A stretch of DNA of 64,000 bases from Ceratodon purpureus (taxonomy: Eukaryota > Streptophyta > Bryopsida > Pseudoditrichales > Ditrichaceae): NCBI GenBank assembly GCA_014871385.1, contig CM026426.1:81821566-81885565 (forward strand), in the 5' to 3' direction. The notes under the pieces are model-generated. The model searched no databases. It saw only the letters and a list, made by a program, of their open reading frames with translations, and was not told the origin of the DNA. The position numbers and the translations under genes were made by a program. This document shows positions 1-10,936 of the stretch, piece by piece (the stretch's first letter is position 1; each line of letters begins with the position of its first letter).

Positions 1-590
1 TCTGTACTACTTATTACTGCTACTGATGATTGGGTTTTCAAAAGAGATGTATTAGTACGAAAAGCAATTGTTCTATTCTTCTTCATAATTGTTTATTTTC
101 TTACGATCTTTGTCTTGAAATCAAGTCTGAAAATGAATGACTTTTGACAAGTAACTCAAACAGAGGATCTGTTGCCAGCGCCATCTTGTCCTACTGGTTT
201 GACGAATGGAGTGGACAGTGAATTGGTACATCGGAATCAACACAAAGTGGACTCCATAGGCGTCATCAACAACCTCCGAATACTCCCAAACAGAAAGTTG
301 CGTATTCTAGTTCCCCTTTGCAGGATACTCTCAATGGCAAAAGTGAGACCTAAAGGAGAGAAATGGGAGTTCAACATTTGGAGCAAGAGTTTGTCAAAGG
401 CTATAGAGATGGAGACCGGGTCATGTACATTTCCATGTACAACCATGAAGAGAAGACAGCCGATGTCGCTGAAGAGATCAAGGCTGAGTGGAGCCCTTGT
501 TGGCTGAAAGCGAACGATGCTTTCGAAGATGAGCTATTGGCCGACTCAGATTAAAAAGAGTTCTCTCGGAAGATGTTCTATGTCTGGAAA

Positions 591-614
591 GGTAACCATC
601 GCCTTGCCGCATGG
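591..614 (+). other. ParB/sulfiredoxin-like G-N-H-R box
   Basis: The codons read GNHRLAAW. In ParB-family nuclease/CTPase domains the equivalent box is G-x-[HR]-R followed by small residues, and it contacts phosphate. The surrounding exon reads FYVWKGN and then LDPRGHVGDLLHAM, a compact alpha/beta pattern. Assignment to the fold rests on this motif only. Confidence 0.5.
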
Positions 615-2168
615 TTCAGACATATCAACAATTATCACAGCAAAGATCCAGCGTGGCACATCTCCGCGCATTGCATTGTTCTTGACCCACGCGGTCATGT
701 GGGAGATCTTCTTCATGCCATGCACCACATCAACTGGTAAGAATTTTCTCCCTCTATTTTGTCCACGCTTCTTGAAAGCTGCTCCAACTTGTACTTTATG
801 CATTTTATTAACTACCATCTATTCGTACAGGTCTACAGAATATGATCACGTGAAGAGTAATCTTCCGGCAAAACTTTTTTGTATTCGCTCCTTTGGTGTA
901 ATGAAATTGGAGAAATTCAAGGATCTGCTCACACTAGAGGAGTATCAGTTATCTTTGAATCAAAAACCATCTATTCTTGGATGGTTTATCTTGCCAACCA
1001 AAGTCTTCATTGCGTTTCTTTATCCTGTGAGCACTTGTTCCTCCCTCCCTCACGCTTCCATTTGACAATTGATTTACGCTGGTTTGTAATCTCACAAAAT
1101 AATAACTTCGTTTCCGAGCGAGAAATCGTGGCTGCTTCTAACGAACCTGCAAGGATCTACAAGGAGAAAACAACCACTAAAGACCAAACTGCAACTAGTG
1201 TTTGGGATGCCATGACTGCGGCTTCAAACAATATGGTCGACACCATTAAGAAGAAGGACTTCACGAAGTACTTGGCCATTGCCAATCCCAAAAATGATGA
1301 TTACTTCCTCGCGGAGGTGAGTTGGTTAACATTTCTACTTTAGTTGATCCATCAGTATTGCGATTCAAAAAATTCATCTTATTCTGTATGAAATGTACGT
1401 TTCCCAGATCAATCGGCATGATAGTGATTTTGCCAAGCCGGAGATGACAGTGGAGAAGCTTCAAAAAATTGTTCCTGCACCTGTGGATGCCAAATTCAAA
1501 GCGCGTTACCTGGGGTGGTGGAACTCTTCATCTAGTTCACGACTATCTTACAGATTTCTGCCTTCAGAATTTAAGGAGGCCGACCTCGACCCCTGGCTGA
1601 ACAAGGCAGCATTATGGGCAGGGGTATAGTACTTTCAAACTTTGTAGTAAACACTATATGCACTCTTTCTTTGTCCCATATCAATCTTTACCTCAACAAC
1701 TTTACCTTTGTGTTGCAGGTGGAGGAAGCTGTTACCCGAGAGTTTGATGACATCTGTAAGACCGAGAACCTTGTCATCAAGTGGAAGTCTTTCCTTGGAG
1801 TGCTGCGGCCCGACGCATATGTGGAGAGTTGGCGTATTCTCCTTTGGGAGAAGGCATTCCCCTCATTTCTTGTTACTTGCGCAGATAAGGCTTTCGACAA
1901 GAAGTCTGATTTTTTCAAATTTCCGGGACCCGCAAATGTTGTCAAGCGTGTCACATACCGGTATGACAATTATGAATTATGTCCTCGTGTTCCATTAGCT
2001 TTTTCCTTTTACACAATGTTAATAGAATGATTCTAATCTATGGCAATTGAACTTCATTAGGTACTTCAAGAGAGAGCTGCTTTCAAAAGGTGCAATTGCC
2101 CTTGAGAAGCTCCCCAAGTACTTCGCAGTGTGGATTCAGAGAGGCTCTGACCAGTGTATCTATATTCC

Positions 2169-2191
2169 CACTAAGCCAGAGATGCGTCAAA
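2169..2191 (+). repeat. CACTA left terminal inverted repeat with TSD TCC at 2166-2168
   Basis: Reads CACTAAGCC, then AGAGATGCGTCAAA. The reverse complement of 16351-16373 is identical except at one base (position 9, C versus G). Confidence 0.93.
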
Positions 2192-3240
2192 GATAACGTC
2201 GTTTAACGCGGTTTTTAACGCGGTTTAACGAGGATTTTTTGACTAATCCAAAGTAACGCGCCCTGTCACAAAGGTCTTTTGATTATGACGCGGCGCGTCA
2301 TAATACGTTAAAACGTTTTAACGTGCGCACGTCATCTCTGTTAAACCACGTTACTCGGAATTGCCAGAAGTTACCTAGGGTCAGTAAATCGAGGGAGTTA
2401 TTTTTTGCCACGTGAGCATTTCCCGCTGTTTTTCATTCCATGTTGGAGTTTACGTGGATATTTCCCTCCATTGTCCATTCCACGTCAGATATTGCGTGGC
2501 AGTTGACGTGGCACTTGATTTCAACGGTTGAGATGGTGACATGTGTCATGATCAAGGATCGGAGAATATTCCCGGTTGCGATTACGGTGTCGGGTTCCCT
2601 ATGTTTACAGAAACGGTTTATGCTGACGGTTTTTGTGTGTTTACGTAAACGTAGTGTGGACGTTCAGTATAACGTGTTTGGACGCTGAGAAACGCATGTT
2701 CACGTATTTGAATGCGTTTTAGTGAACGCATGTAGACGGAAGTTGACGTTCGCAGTGTCAACTCTTTGTGACATCAAAGTGGAATTCGGATGTTCACTAA
2801 AACGCGATTAATGTTTATCCAGACACATTGCTCATGATCATTGTGACACATACAAATACTATTAAACGTGAGCAATAACGTTCTGTAACGCAAGAGAACG
2901 TCATTCAAAACGCAAACGAAGCGTCAATTAAAACACAATTAAATACTCTGTAACATACAATTCAACGCTCTCTAACACACAAATGAAACGCGATGTAACA
3001 CAGAATTCAACGCTATGTAACACACGGTTAAACGCTTTGTAACACAAAATGAAACACGTTATAACGTCGTTAAGAACGTGCACATCACATTTAGAAATAT
3101 GCATATAAACAGCAGTAAACGGAGCATGGGTGTAAGAATGTGCACTTCACTGTGCGCGCAAAGAAGTGTGCTACAATATGAAAAAAACTAGATTGCATTT
3201 AAAACAATACGGATACAGTGATGTGCAAAATCAAATACTC
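2192..3240. repeat. CACTA left subterminal repeat array
   Basis: About 1 kb with no gene, filled with variants of TAACGCGGTTTAACG near the end and then ACGT-centred motifs (TTACGTGGA, CCACGTCAG, AACGCGATGTAACAC, AACGCTTTGTAACAC). In En/Spm the equivalent subterminal motifs bind the TNPA-type accessory protein (established). That they do so here is inferred. Confidence 0.75.
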
Positions 3241-4429
3241 GAGAACCTAAAGGCTACCTCCTGAACGTAGATGCGTACAGCTTTCTACCAAAATCAATGG
3301 ATCCACCTCCTGGAGATGCGGTCGAGCCTTCCAACAAAGCAAATCGAGTGTACATCCCGAGAGTCATGCTCAATTCTTCTTGATCTGCGTGGCCAACATA
3401 ATCAAGGCAACGGTGAGGTCACTGCAACATATCAGCCAAACAACCACATGTAATGGAAAAGGATCATTGAGCGCATACCCGTTTAAAGCATTTTACCGGC
3501 AGTGCCGCTTTCTGTGCCGGCAACTTCACCGAACCCCCAGCTTCTTCCTGTATACACAACTGCGTCATCATCAGGGTAGAGGAAAGAAATGGCCTGGAGC
3601 AACGCCTTCAAATGGGATCTACTTTTCTGCTCAAATCGTGATTCGGATGCTCGAGACCGTAGACGAATGAAGCGCTCCTGCGTACTGGAAATCACCGCCC
3701 CTATGCTTGCATCAAAACCCATACTGCACTAGAGGAGAACACTGTCTAAAGTAACGTTGTTTAACGCAGTTTAACGCACATGTTATCCGAGGGTGACATA
3801 CACGTTAAACCGCGTCAAACATTACTTGTGCATAAGAAAGGGAGTGGGAGAACTGACCTGTGGTTTGTTGTTAAATGCAACTTTCTTAGGCAACTTCCTT
3901 GTATCCTCCTTCGGCTTCTGATTCTGTGGAGGAGACTTGGCCGGTTCCTTCATTAGGGACTTGAGTTTCTTTGCACCAGCTCGTGTTGTTGCTCTTCCAT
4001 GTAATGCCGCGTTGGTGGCGTTGGAGTCAGGAGCGGCCGTAGTGACGTCAAGAGCGCCTCCCACTGCCCTCGGTGCTTCTTCAACTGGGGCGTCCAGGAG
4101 TCTCATGTCCGTGGCAGGCCAGCGAATGAACCAGCCTATGGCTTGATTCATAGAGAGGACATTTTCATCCTCCACTGGACACTGAAGCTCGTGGTCGTCT
4201 TTGAGGCTGGACTGCACCTGGACGGAGAACTCATCATCTTCTATGGTCATGCAATGGATAGACTCTCTAGGCACTCCATGCAACACTCCTGCTCCAACAA
4301 CTTCGGACTCGGGGTCGTCACGAGGTTTGCTCAACAATTGAACCGCCACTCCTTTTGCAAATCCACCCTACAATACAAACAAAGCATTAAGTGAACTAAC
4401 AAAGACTACTATGTGGCACACATGTGTAG

Positions 4430-4620
4430 ACTGTCTCCCTCAAACCCCATGTAACTTTAAACGCAACTTCATGCCTCTTTAAACGCAAGGTCATGTCAAT
4501 TAAAATGCAAGGTCACGTCATTCGAAACGCAATGTCACATCATTACGAACACAAAGTCCTGTCATTTGAAACGCAATGTACTGTCATCCAAAACGCAACT
4601 AATATCGTCTAAAAAGTGGT
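4430..4620. repeat. Array of AACGCAA-type motifs in an intron of the accessory gene
   Basis: Repeats of about 20 bp reading like AAACGCAATGTCACGTCAT occur in a row with small variation. The same family appears at 6770-7090, 10010-10140 and 10765-10900 and near both element ends. These may be additional binding sites for the element's own protein. Confidence 0.6.
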
Positions 4621-6661
4621 CTACAGATTTAGTGGCAGAGTTCTACCCAGTAGACACTAGGCTAGTAACATAGCTATCTCAAACATGATGGACTTCAGAT
4701 ACTGCTCAAACCAATGCTTGCCCATTTAGACAGTTCAAACATCCTACTAAATTATAGAAGAAACTTAAACCATCTCATACTTGATCTTGAGCAGCAGAGT
4801 CAGTGGACAGCTGTGCCATCGGCTCCACAACCTGGTGCTCGTTTGCTGTTTCGGAGGGGACTTTCTCCTCCGCGGGTGCCTGTGTCATAGAGTTGAAGTC
4901 AAGCAAGTCTTCGTCGACATTCTGGGCAGTGGGGGTTGGGGCGCTCTCTCTGCCCTCGGTACCTGGATTCTTGACGTCCTCGGTGTCGGTGTCCGTGGTC
5001 GCCCCCTCCGAAGCGTCATCGTGCATGGCCGCCCCCTCCCCTGCCTCGGTAGCTGCTTTGGCGACCTTCTTACCTGTCACCAACTCTGGGTCCACCTCCT
5101 CCTCTGGCTCCATATTTGTGCCTTCAAGAGCCTCCCCTGACTCTGTGCGGCCCTCTGAGGCCGCCGCCGTCCCTAGGTCTTCCAACAGACCCGTGTCCTC
5201 TTTACTCTCCACCGTCCTTCTCTTGGTGCTCTTCTCCCTGGCTGCTGTCCTCCTCTTCTTCTCCTTGGGCTTGGTCACGTGTTGAAGCTTGGCGTGTAAC
5301 TGGTAGAGCATGTCCTCTACTTTCTTCAACCTCTCGTCTTGGGCCGCACACAAGTCCTCAAGCTTCTCCATCCTCCCACGGTCATAGTCACGACTTTCTG
5401 CTGCCTTCTGCTTCTTCACCAGTAAGGCTTCCTCTCTCTCACGTTTCCTCATGGCCTTCACCTCATTTGCAATTTCCTCGTCCGTTGGCTTCCGACCAAG
5501 CTGAATACTCTGCACAAGAGTCCCACATTCCGTCCATTTCTCTCCCATAGTCATTTCAGTAGCAACAACCATGACGAGCCATGTCACATAGAACTCATAG
5601 AGAACGTTAATTCATGGAAGATTAGAACTCAGTCACATGACGAACCGGTCACATGCGTTTATTATGACACAAAAACATGTTTATTTAAATGTGCTGTGAC
5701 ACAAGTAAACAGGTCAAGTTAAACGTCTCTTAACATCCCTTTCCTACCAATTGACGACTCTCAAAACACATCAATCTGGAATTCAGAAGTCAAAGTGACA
5801 AGATGGAAAGTGGGAAACTTACCAGTGCCGACACCGCCGCTACGGACTACGTCCAGTTGTTACCATTCTTCGACGGCCTCCCAAGAGATATGCTCGACAT
5901 TATGAGCGACTTCTCCTGCACTGCTGGGTCGTCTTTCAGTTCCACTAACTTCTCCCAATGCTCGAGAGCTATGTCAGCCGGCGGAGCATGTCCCTGCTTG
6001 ATGAGCTGGTTGAGTTGGTATTTGACCCGTGTCACGCACCTCGACATCCGGGTGTTGTACCAGCTCTCACTCAGTTCGTCTGTTTCGCCGTAGAACTCGA
6101 ATTCAGCCCGCACTCTTTGAAGCAACGCCCTCTTTGCCGCCAGCGTCTGTCCGTGCCAGCAGGGAGTGGCGGTCGGATCTAACCGTCTTGCAAACTTCTG
6201 GAGCTCCCTGGCCAACGTTGGCTCGTGGGGGCCCACCGGCTTCCCGCGACGGTCTAGCTTAATGCGCAGCGGCTCTTTAGGGTGGTCATCCTCTTCCTCC
6301 TCTTGATCCTCCATGTCTTCTTCTTCCTCCATGTCTTCATCCTCAAACTCTTCCTCTTCCTCCATCTCTTCATCCTCAAACTGCTCCTGTGATGCAGACC
6401 CGGAGCTGCGCTTGGCCGACGTAGTCCCAGCCCGTGGCGGTCCTTTTCCTTTGTTGCCGTGGATGCCGTGCACAGAGGATGTGTCCGTGCTGGCAGCGCG
6501 CCATGGAGGAGTAAGATCGTCACTGTAGGATAGCGAATGTCTGCCCGGGGATTTAGCCGGTATCCTCCTCATGTATTCTACAGTGAGGAAATAGGTTTAG
6601 TAGTTACTAGGTAGCTTGGATTCACATTCAGAACACATAGAATTAGAAGGTCACGTAACTG

Positions 6662-7100
6662 TAAATCAGAACTTGACCAAGCTACCACCATAACCATACC
6701 ATCCAAACCGACAGAGTGTTACATTTCCAAACCACACATAAGTGCACTGCCAAGTAACTGTCATTAGAAACGCAAATCTATGTCAATTAAAACACAAGGT
6801 CGTGTCAAGAAGAACGCAAGGTCACGTAACTGTCGTTAGAAACCCGAAACCACAATTATTTGAAACGCAATGTCTATTGATCTGAAAATAAATGAAATCT
6901 TAAATCAGAATTTGACCAAGCTACAACCACAACCATACCATCCAAACCGAGAGAGTGCCACATTTTCAAACCACATAAGTGCACTGCCAAGTATCTGTCA
7001 TTAGAAACGCAAATCCATGTCAATTAAAACAGAGGGTCATGTCAAGAAGAACGCAAGGTCACGTACCTGTCGTTAGAAACCTGAAACCACAATCATTTGG
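6662..7100. repeat. Direct duplication of about 200 bp
   Basis: 6662-6862 and 6901-7100 are near-identical copies. They share landmarks such as TTGACCAAGCTAC, CATACCATCCAAACCGA and AAGTGCACTGCCAAGTA. They lie in the large intron of the accessory gene (6578-9125) and contain the CACGTAAC and AACGC motifs. Confidence 0.85.
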
Positions 7101-7199
7101 AGGATTAGCCGGTCGGGATCATAAAGACAGAAGAGATGAATACAAAAAAATCCAGGTCATACAGAGTAGAGAGGAGAGAGTAACAATACGACATCATTC

Positions 7200-8010
7200 A
7201 GTTAATGAAGTGCTGAAAGCCAAAAAACAAAAGGAAAAGAAAAGTAAAAGCCACAAAGAGAAGGACAAAATCTGAAACAACAGAGATCAGAAACGAAATG
7301 GGAGGCGGAGCAAAAGGTGAAGTGATGTGAGAAAAAGAAAAAAAAAAAAAAAAGAGCAAAATAGAAAATGAAGTGCTGAAAGCCAAAAAAAAAAAGGAAC
7401 AGAAAAGTAAAAGCCATATAGAAGAGGAAAAAATCTGAAACAACAGAATCAGAAACGAAATGGGAGACGGAGCAAAAGGTGAAGTGATGTGAGAAAAAGA
7501 AAAATAAAAAAAGAAAAAGAAAGAAATGAGCAAAATAGAAAAGGGACAACATCTGAAACAACGGAGATCAGAAACGAAGTGGGAGGCGGAGCAAAAGGTG
7601 AAGTGACGAAAGAAAAAAAAAAAAAAAACAAAAAAAAAAAAAAAATAATAAAAAAGGGCAAGATAGAAAAGGAGCAACATCTGAAACAACGGAGATCAGA
7701 GGAGACGGAGCAAAAGGTGAAGTGACGAAAGAAAAAAACAAAAAAACAAAAAAAAAAAAAAATAATAAAAAAGGGCAAGATAGAAAAGGAGCAACATCTG
7801 AAACAACGGAGATCGAAAACGAAATGGGAGACGGAGCAAAAGGTGAAGTGACGAAAGAAAAAAAAAAAACAAAAAAAAATAAAAAATAATATAAAACGGC
7901 AAAATAGAAAACGAACAACATCTGAAACAACGGAGATCAGAAACGAAATGGGAGACGGAGCAAAAGGTGAAGTGATGATAGAAAAAAAAAAAAAAAAAAA
8001 AAAAAAAGGA
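7200..8010. repeat. A-rich minisatellite, about 120-bp unit, six copies
   Basis: The core GGAGCAAAAGGTGAAGTGA recurs near 7307, 7468, 7587, 7707, 7833 and 7957, spaced 119-161 bp. It is flanked by AAACAACGGAGATCAGAAACG and by poly-A stretches of variable length. The plus strand is almost pure purine; the minus strand is therefore T-rich and gives spurious Phe-rich frames. The array sits in the 2.5 kb intron between exons 2 and 3 of the accessory gene. Confidence 0.9.
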
Positions 8011-8238
8011 AATAGAGGTGGAACAAGCTCCGAAAGTACAGAGATCAGACTTAGAAGAAGAGGCCGCTTAAAAAATGTAGTGAAGAACGCCAGAAAGAAA
8101 AAAAATTAAAAAAACAAGAAGGGAGCAAAATGGGAGAGAGAAGAAGAGAATACATGAGAAGTGAAGAAACGAAATAGACCTCAAGAACTAAACTTCTATA
8201 GAAACCAGACACGACAAGAAGACATGGAGGTATGACAT

Positions 8239-9020
8239 CGCGTTTCCAGTGACGTTGAATCTGACATTCTAGTGCGTGTTTCATGACGTTGCGTCACGTT
8301 TAGGAAGACACTCCATCACGTTTCACATAACGCACTATCACGTTTTAGATGACGTACTATCACGTTTCAGATGACGCACTATCACGTTTCCTAGACATGA
8401 ATGATGACACAATTGACTGAAGGCATTGACAAAAGCACGATATTCAGAACATAGTATTCGAAATCCAGTTCTGTCTCAATAAGGGCAGCTACTGAAATCA
8501 TTATAATATCCTATATGCACAGTTATGTTACTCAAATCCAAGAAGACCTCACCCTCCTAAACCAATCCCTCGCACATAAAACTAACCCAGCACTCACAAC
8601 AAACACTCTGCACATCGCACACCATATCTCAAACCGAGCTTACATCCAGAGCCCGATGTGCCATCCACCCTCACGACCCCAACACACATAAAAAAAAAAA
8701 AACAAACTAACACATGAGCATGTGTCCAGAAACCGACGATGCAGTTAGATCTTCCTCACACTAACCAAAGCCGAGTGCAGGCACAGTGGAAGATTTAAGC
8801 AATTCAGCAAACAACAAAGAACACTAAAACCCCTGGAACATGAAGTGAGCTCAAGGCAAGTGAAGACATGAAGGTCGAACACCGCGTTTCCAGTGACGTT
8901 AAATCTGACATTCTAGTGCGTTTTTCATGACGTTGCGTCACGTTTAGGAAGACACTCCATCACGTTTCAGATAACGCACTATCACGTTTCAGATGACGCA
9001 CTATCACGTTTCCTAGACAC
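8239..9020. repeat. Duplicated ACGTTTC/ACGTCA motif cluster
   Basis: 8239-8396 and 8883-9020 are diverged copies beginning CGCGTTTCCAGTGACGTT. Each is followed by a ladder of TATCACGTTTCAGATGACG units. The 480 bp between them hold no recognisable gene. They belong to the same intron as the minisatellite. Confidence 0.75.
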
Positions 9021-9899
9021 GAATGACCACACAGTTAAATAAACGCATTGGAAGAAGCACAGAGGTTTAGGGTTTCAATACTGTGCAATTCCCAGAAGGA
9101 AGGGGGCACGTGCGTAACAACTTACCTGCAGGTTTGCGTGGCTGAGGTGCTGGTGAACCCCTACCACCTCCACTGTGTGCGTTCTTGGGAGGACGCATTG
9201 CTTCACCAGCCTCTCGGTCCATCCAAGACGGCTCCACGCGCCCACGGCCTCCTTGACTGCGACTCCTCTTTCGTCCCCTCCTACCGTCGTCCTCCCACTC
9301 CTCCATCGCTGATCGTCTCACCCCGTCCCCGGAAAGAGCTGCTCGCAGCGCTCGGACTGAAGTAGAATTGGGTCTACAATAAACCCTAGAAGGTCGCTGC
9401 CGCCACGCTTCAAACAACTCCTTGCTCTGTTTGCGGGTCTATGAACATAGGAAGGCAATTGGAGATCAAACTGACTAGTACTCTAGGTCTAGGGTTTTCA
9501 GAGTCGCTCAGGGCAATTGGAGAGAATACATGAGAGAACTCGAATTAAGATACTGGGGGGAGACTTACTAGAGCTTTAAGAGTTGTTGGCGGTGCTTCAG
9601 AAGGAGTCACCTCGAGAGTTGGGCGCAGCCGCGTGCTTCGGCGTGGCACAGAGTTGAACTCCTCCGATTGCTGTCTCCCCCAATCGCGATTCGAGGCTGG
9701 AGCACTGGATGACTTGATGGAGGAACCTGCACGAGCAGTAGGAAACAGTGAGTTGCAGAAGTCCTGATCCTGAGACCCTGCCTCCCTCAAACGCAATGCC
9801 ACCTCGATCTTGTTCCTCGTAATTCTCTCATCACGTAGCTGTTCGTAGTGAGGAACTGAATTAGCCGCCTCCATGTCTGCAGGGATCATCACGACCAAT

Positions 9900-10936
9900 T
9901 GCGAATGACGGCCGCCATAAGTGAGGTGGAGTAGAGGGCCCTATTTCCGTGACGGCGGCGGTGACCAGGTAATTCTTCCCTATTTCCGTGACTGCATTCA
10001 GAACTCTGAGCCTTTGTGTGCCGTTAACAGAAATGTGTTATAACGTGAGTTTTTGTCATTTGAAACGCAACGCACGGTCATTAGAAACGCGATGTAATGT
10101 TTTTTGAAACGAGATGAAACGTCATTTGGAACGCAATTATAATAGGAGAACAACTAACTCAACTATCACTCACAATCTCTGTCTTTTTCTTTATCTCAAT
10201 GCATGTCCTGTCCATGCACAATCATGTGCATGTTTTTTGGTTTGTAATATATGCGTGCACCCATGGAATGTTCAGTAGTACTTCATCTGCTCATAATCTA
10301 TCATCCGCAAGACATATCCGATTTGGTGACTTAGCTCTAATGGTGTTTGACTCGTAGTATCAGAATGAAATCGTAGCACTGAGTTTGTTATTTGTGAACA
10401 GAAGAGTCTAAAGTCCTGAATTAGAATGAGTTCTCAGGCAACAATTACTGAATTTATACTAACACGGAGCTTTAACTCTGCAGCTTATGCGATTGTTTTA
10501 GGTCGGTCTTCAAGAAGTCCTCCGAAGTGGACAAGGATAACATCATTCAGTTGCAAAGAGCTTGAGCAGTAAGGTTTGTTCATCCAGATCCTTCAAATGA
10601 TGTATTATATAACATCTGTGCCATATGTTTAGGGACAGTTGAAATAATCTCTATGTTCTCATAATTGAATTTTGACAACTTCATGGACAAATCCTCACGT
10701 GAACCATAAAAATGAACTTCGCTACCACACTTGATGTATAAAGAAAAGTTAGAATAAAGTCCGGATACAACGTCATCTGAAACAAGATACAACGTCATCT
10801 GAAACGTTGATGAACGTCCTCTGAAACAAGAGAGAATGTCAACTGAAACGTTACTGAACGTCATCTGAAAACACACATTAACATCAGTAAACCCATGAAC
10901 GGAAATTGCTAACCTCATTTTGCCTTGCGTGAAGCC
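9900..10936. other. Intergenic region between the divergent CACTA genes
   Basis: No coding frame is convincing. It contains AACGC/GTCATTTGAAACG motif clusters at 10020-10140 and 10765-10890. As the shared 5' region of two divergent genes (starts near 9889 minus and 10937 plus) it should hold both promoters. No specific promoter element is identifiable by eye. Confidence 0.5.

Larger units (their letters stand above)
3254..9889 (-). pseudogene. CACTA accessory protein gene (TNPA/Transposase_24-like), 7 exons
   Basis: Exons on the minus strand: 9889-9569, 9426-9126, 6577-5823, 5593-4781, 4367-3858, 3677-3479, 3384-3254. All have GT-AG sites and compatible phases, about 1000 codons in total. 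Exon 1 starts MIPADMEAAN. Exon 2 is Arg/Gly-rich (RRGRKRSRSQGGRGR). Exon 3 has a long Glu/Asp tract, then IKLDRRGKPVGPHEPTLAR and a helical region. That resembles the start of PF03004 (Ptta/En/Spm Transposase_24) proteins, which begin with a DxxGxPVG motif. Exon 4 has a coiled coil (about EREEALLVKKQKAAESRDYD onward) and a Lys/Arg patch. Internal TAG 5847 and TAA 3483 interrupt exons 3 and 6, but good donors follow both. The likely role is binding of the element's subterminal repeats. Under the standard code it is nonsense-broken; the frames show no indel. Confidence 0.7.

Noticed and set aside
4781..5550. Plus-strand frames opposite the accessory gene exon 4
   Set aside because: Antisense shadows of a minus-strand exon with clear splice sites and coiled-coil sequence.
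7198..7930. Long minus-strand Phe/Leu/Ser-rich frames
   Set aside because: They are translations of the A-rich minisatellite and repeat with its period; no independent protein signal.
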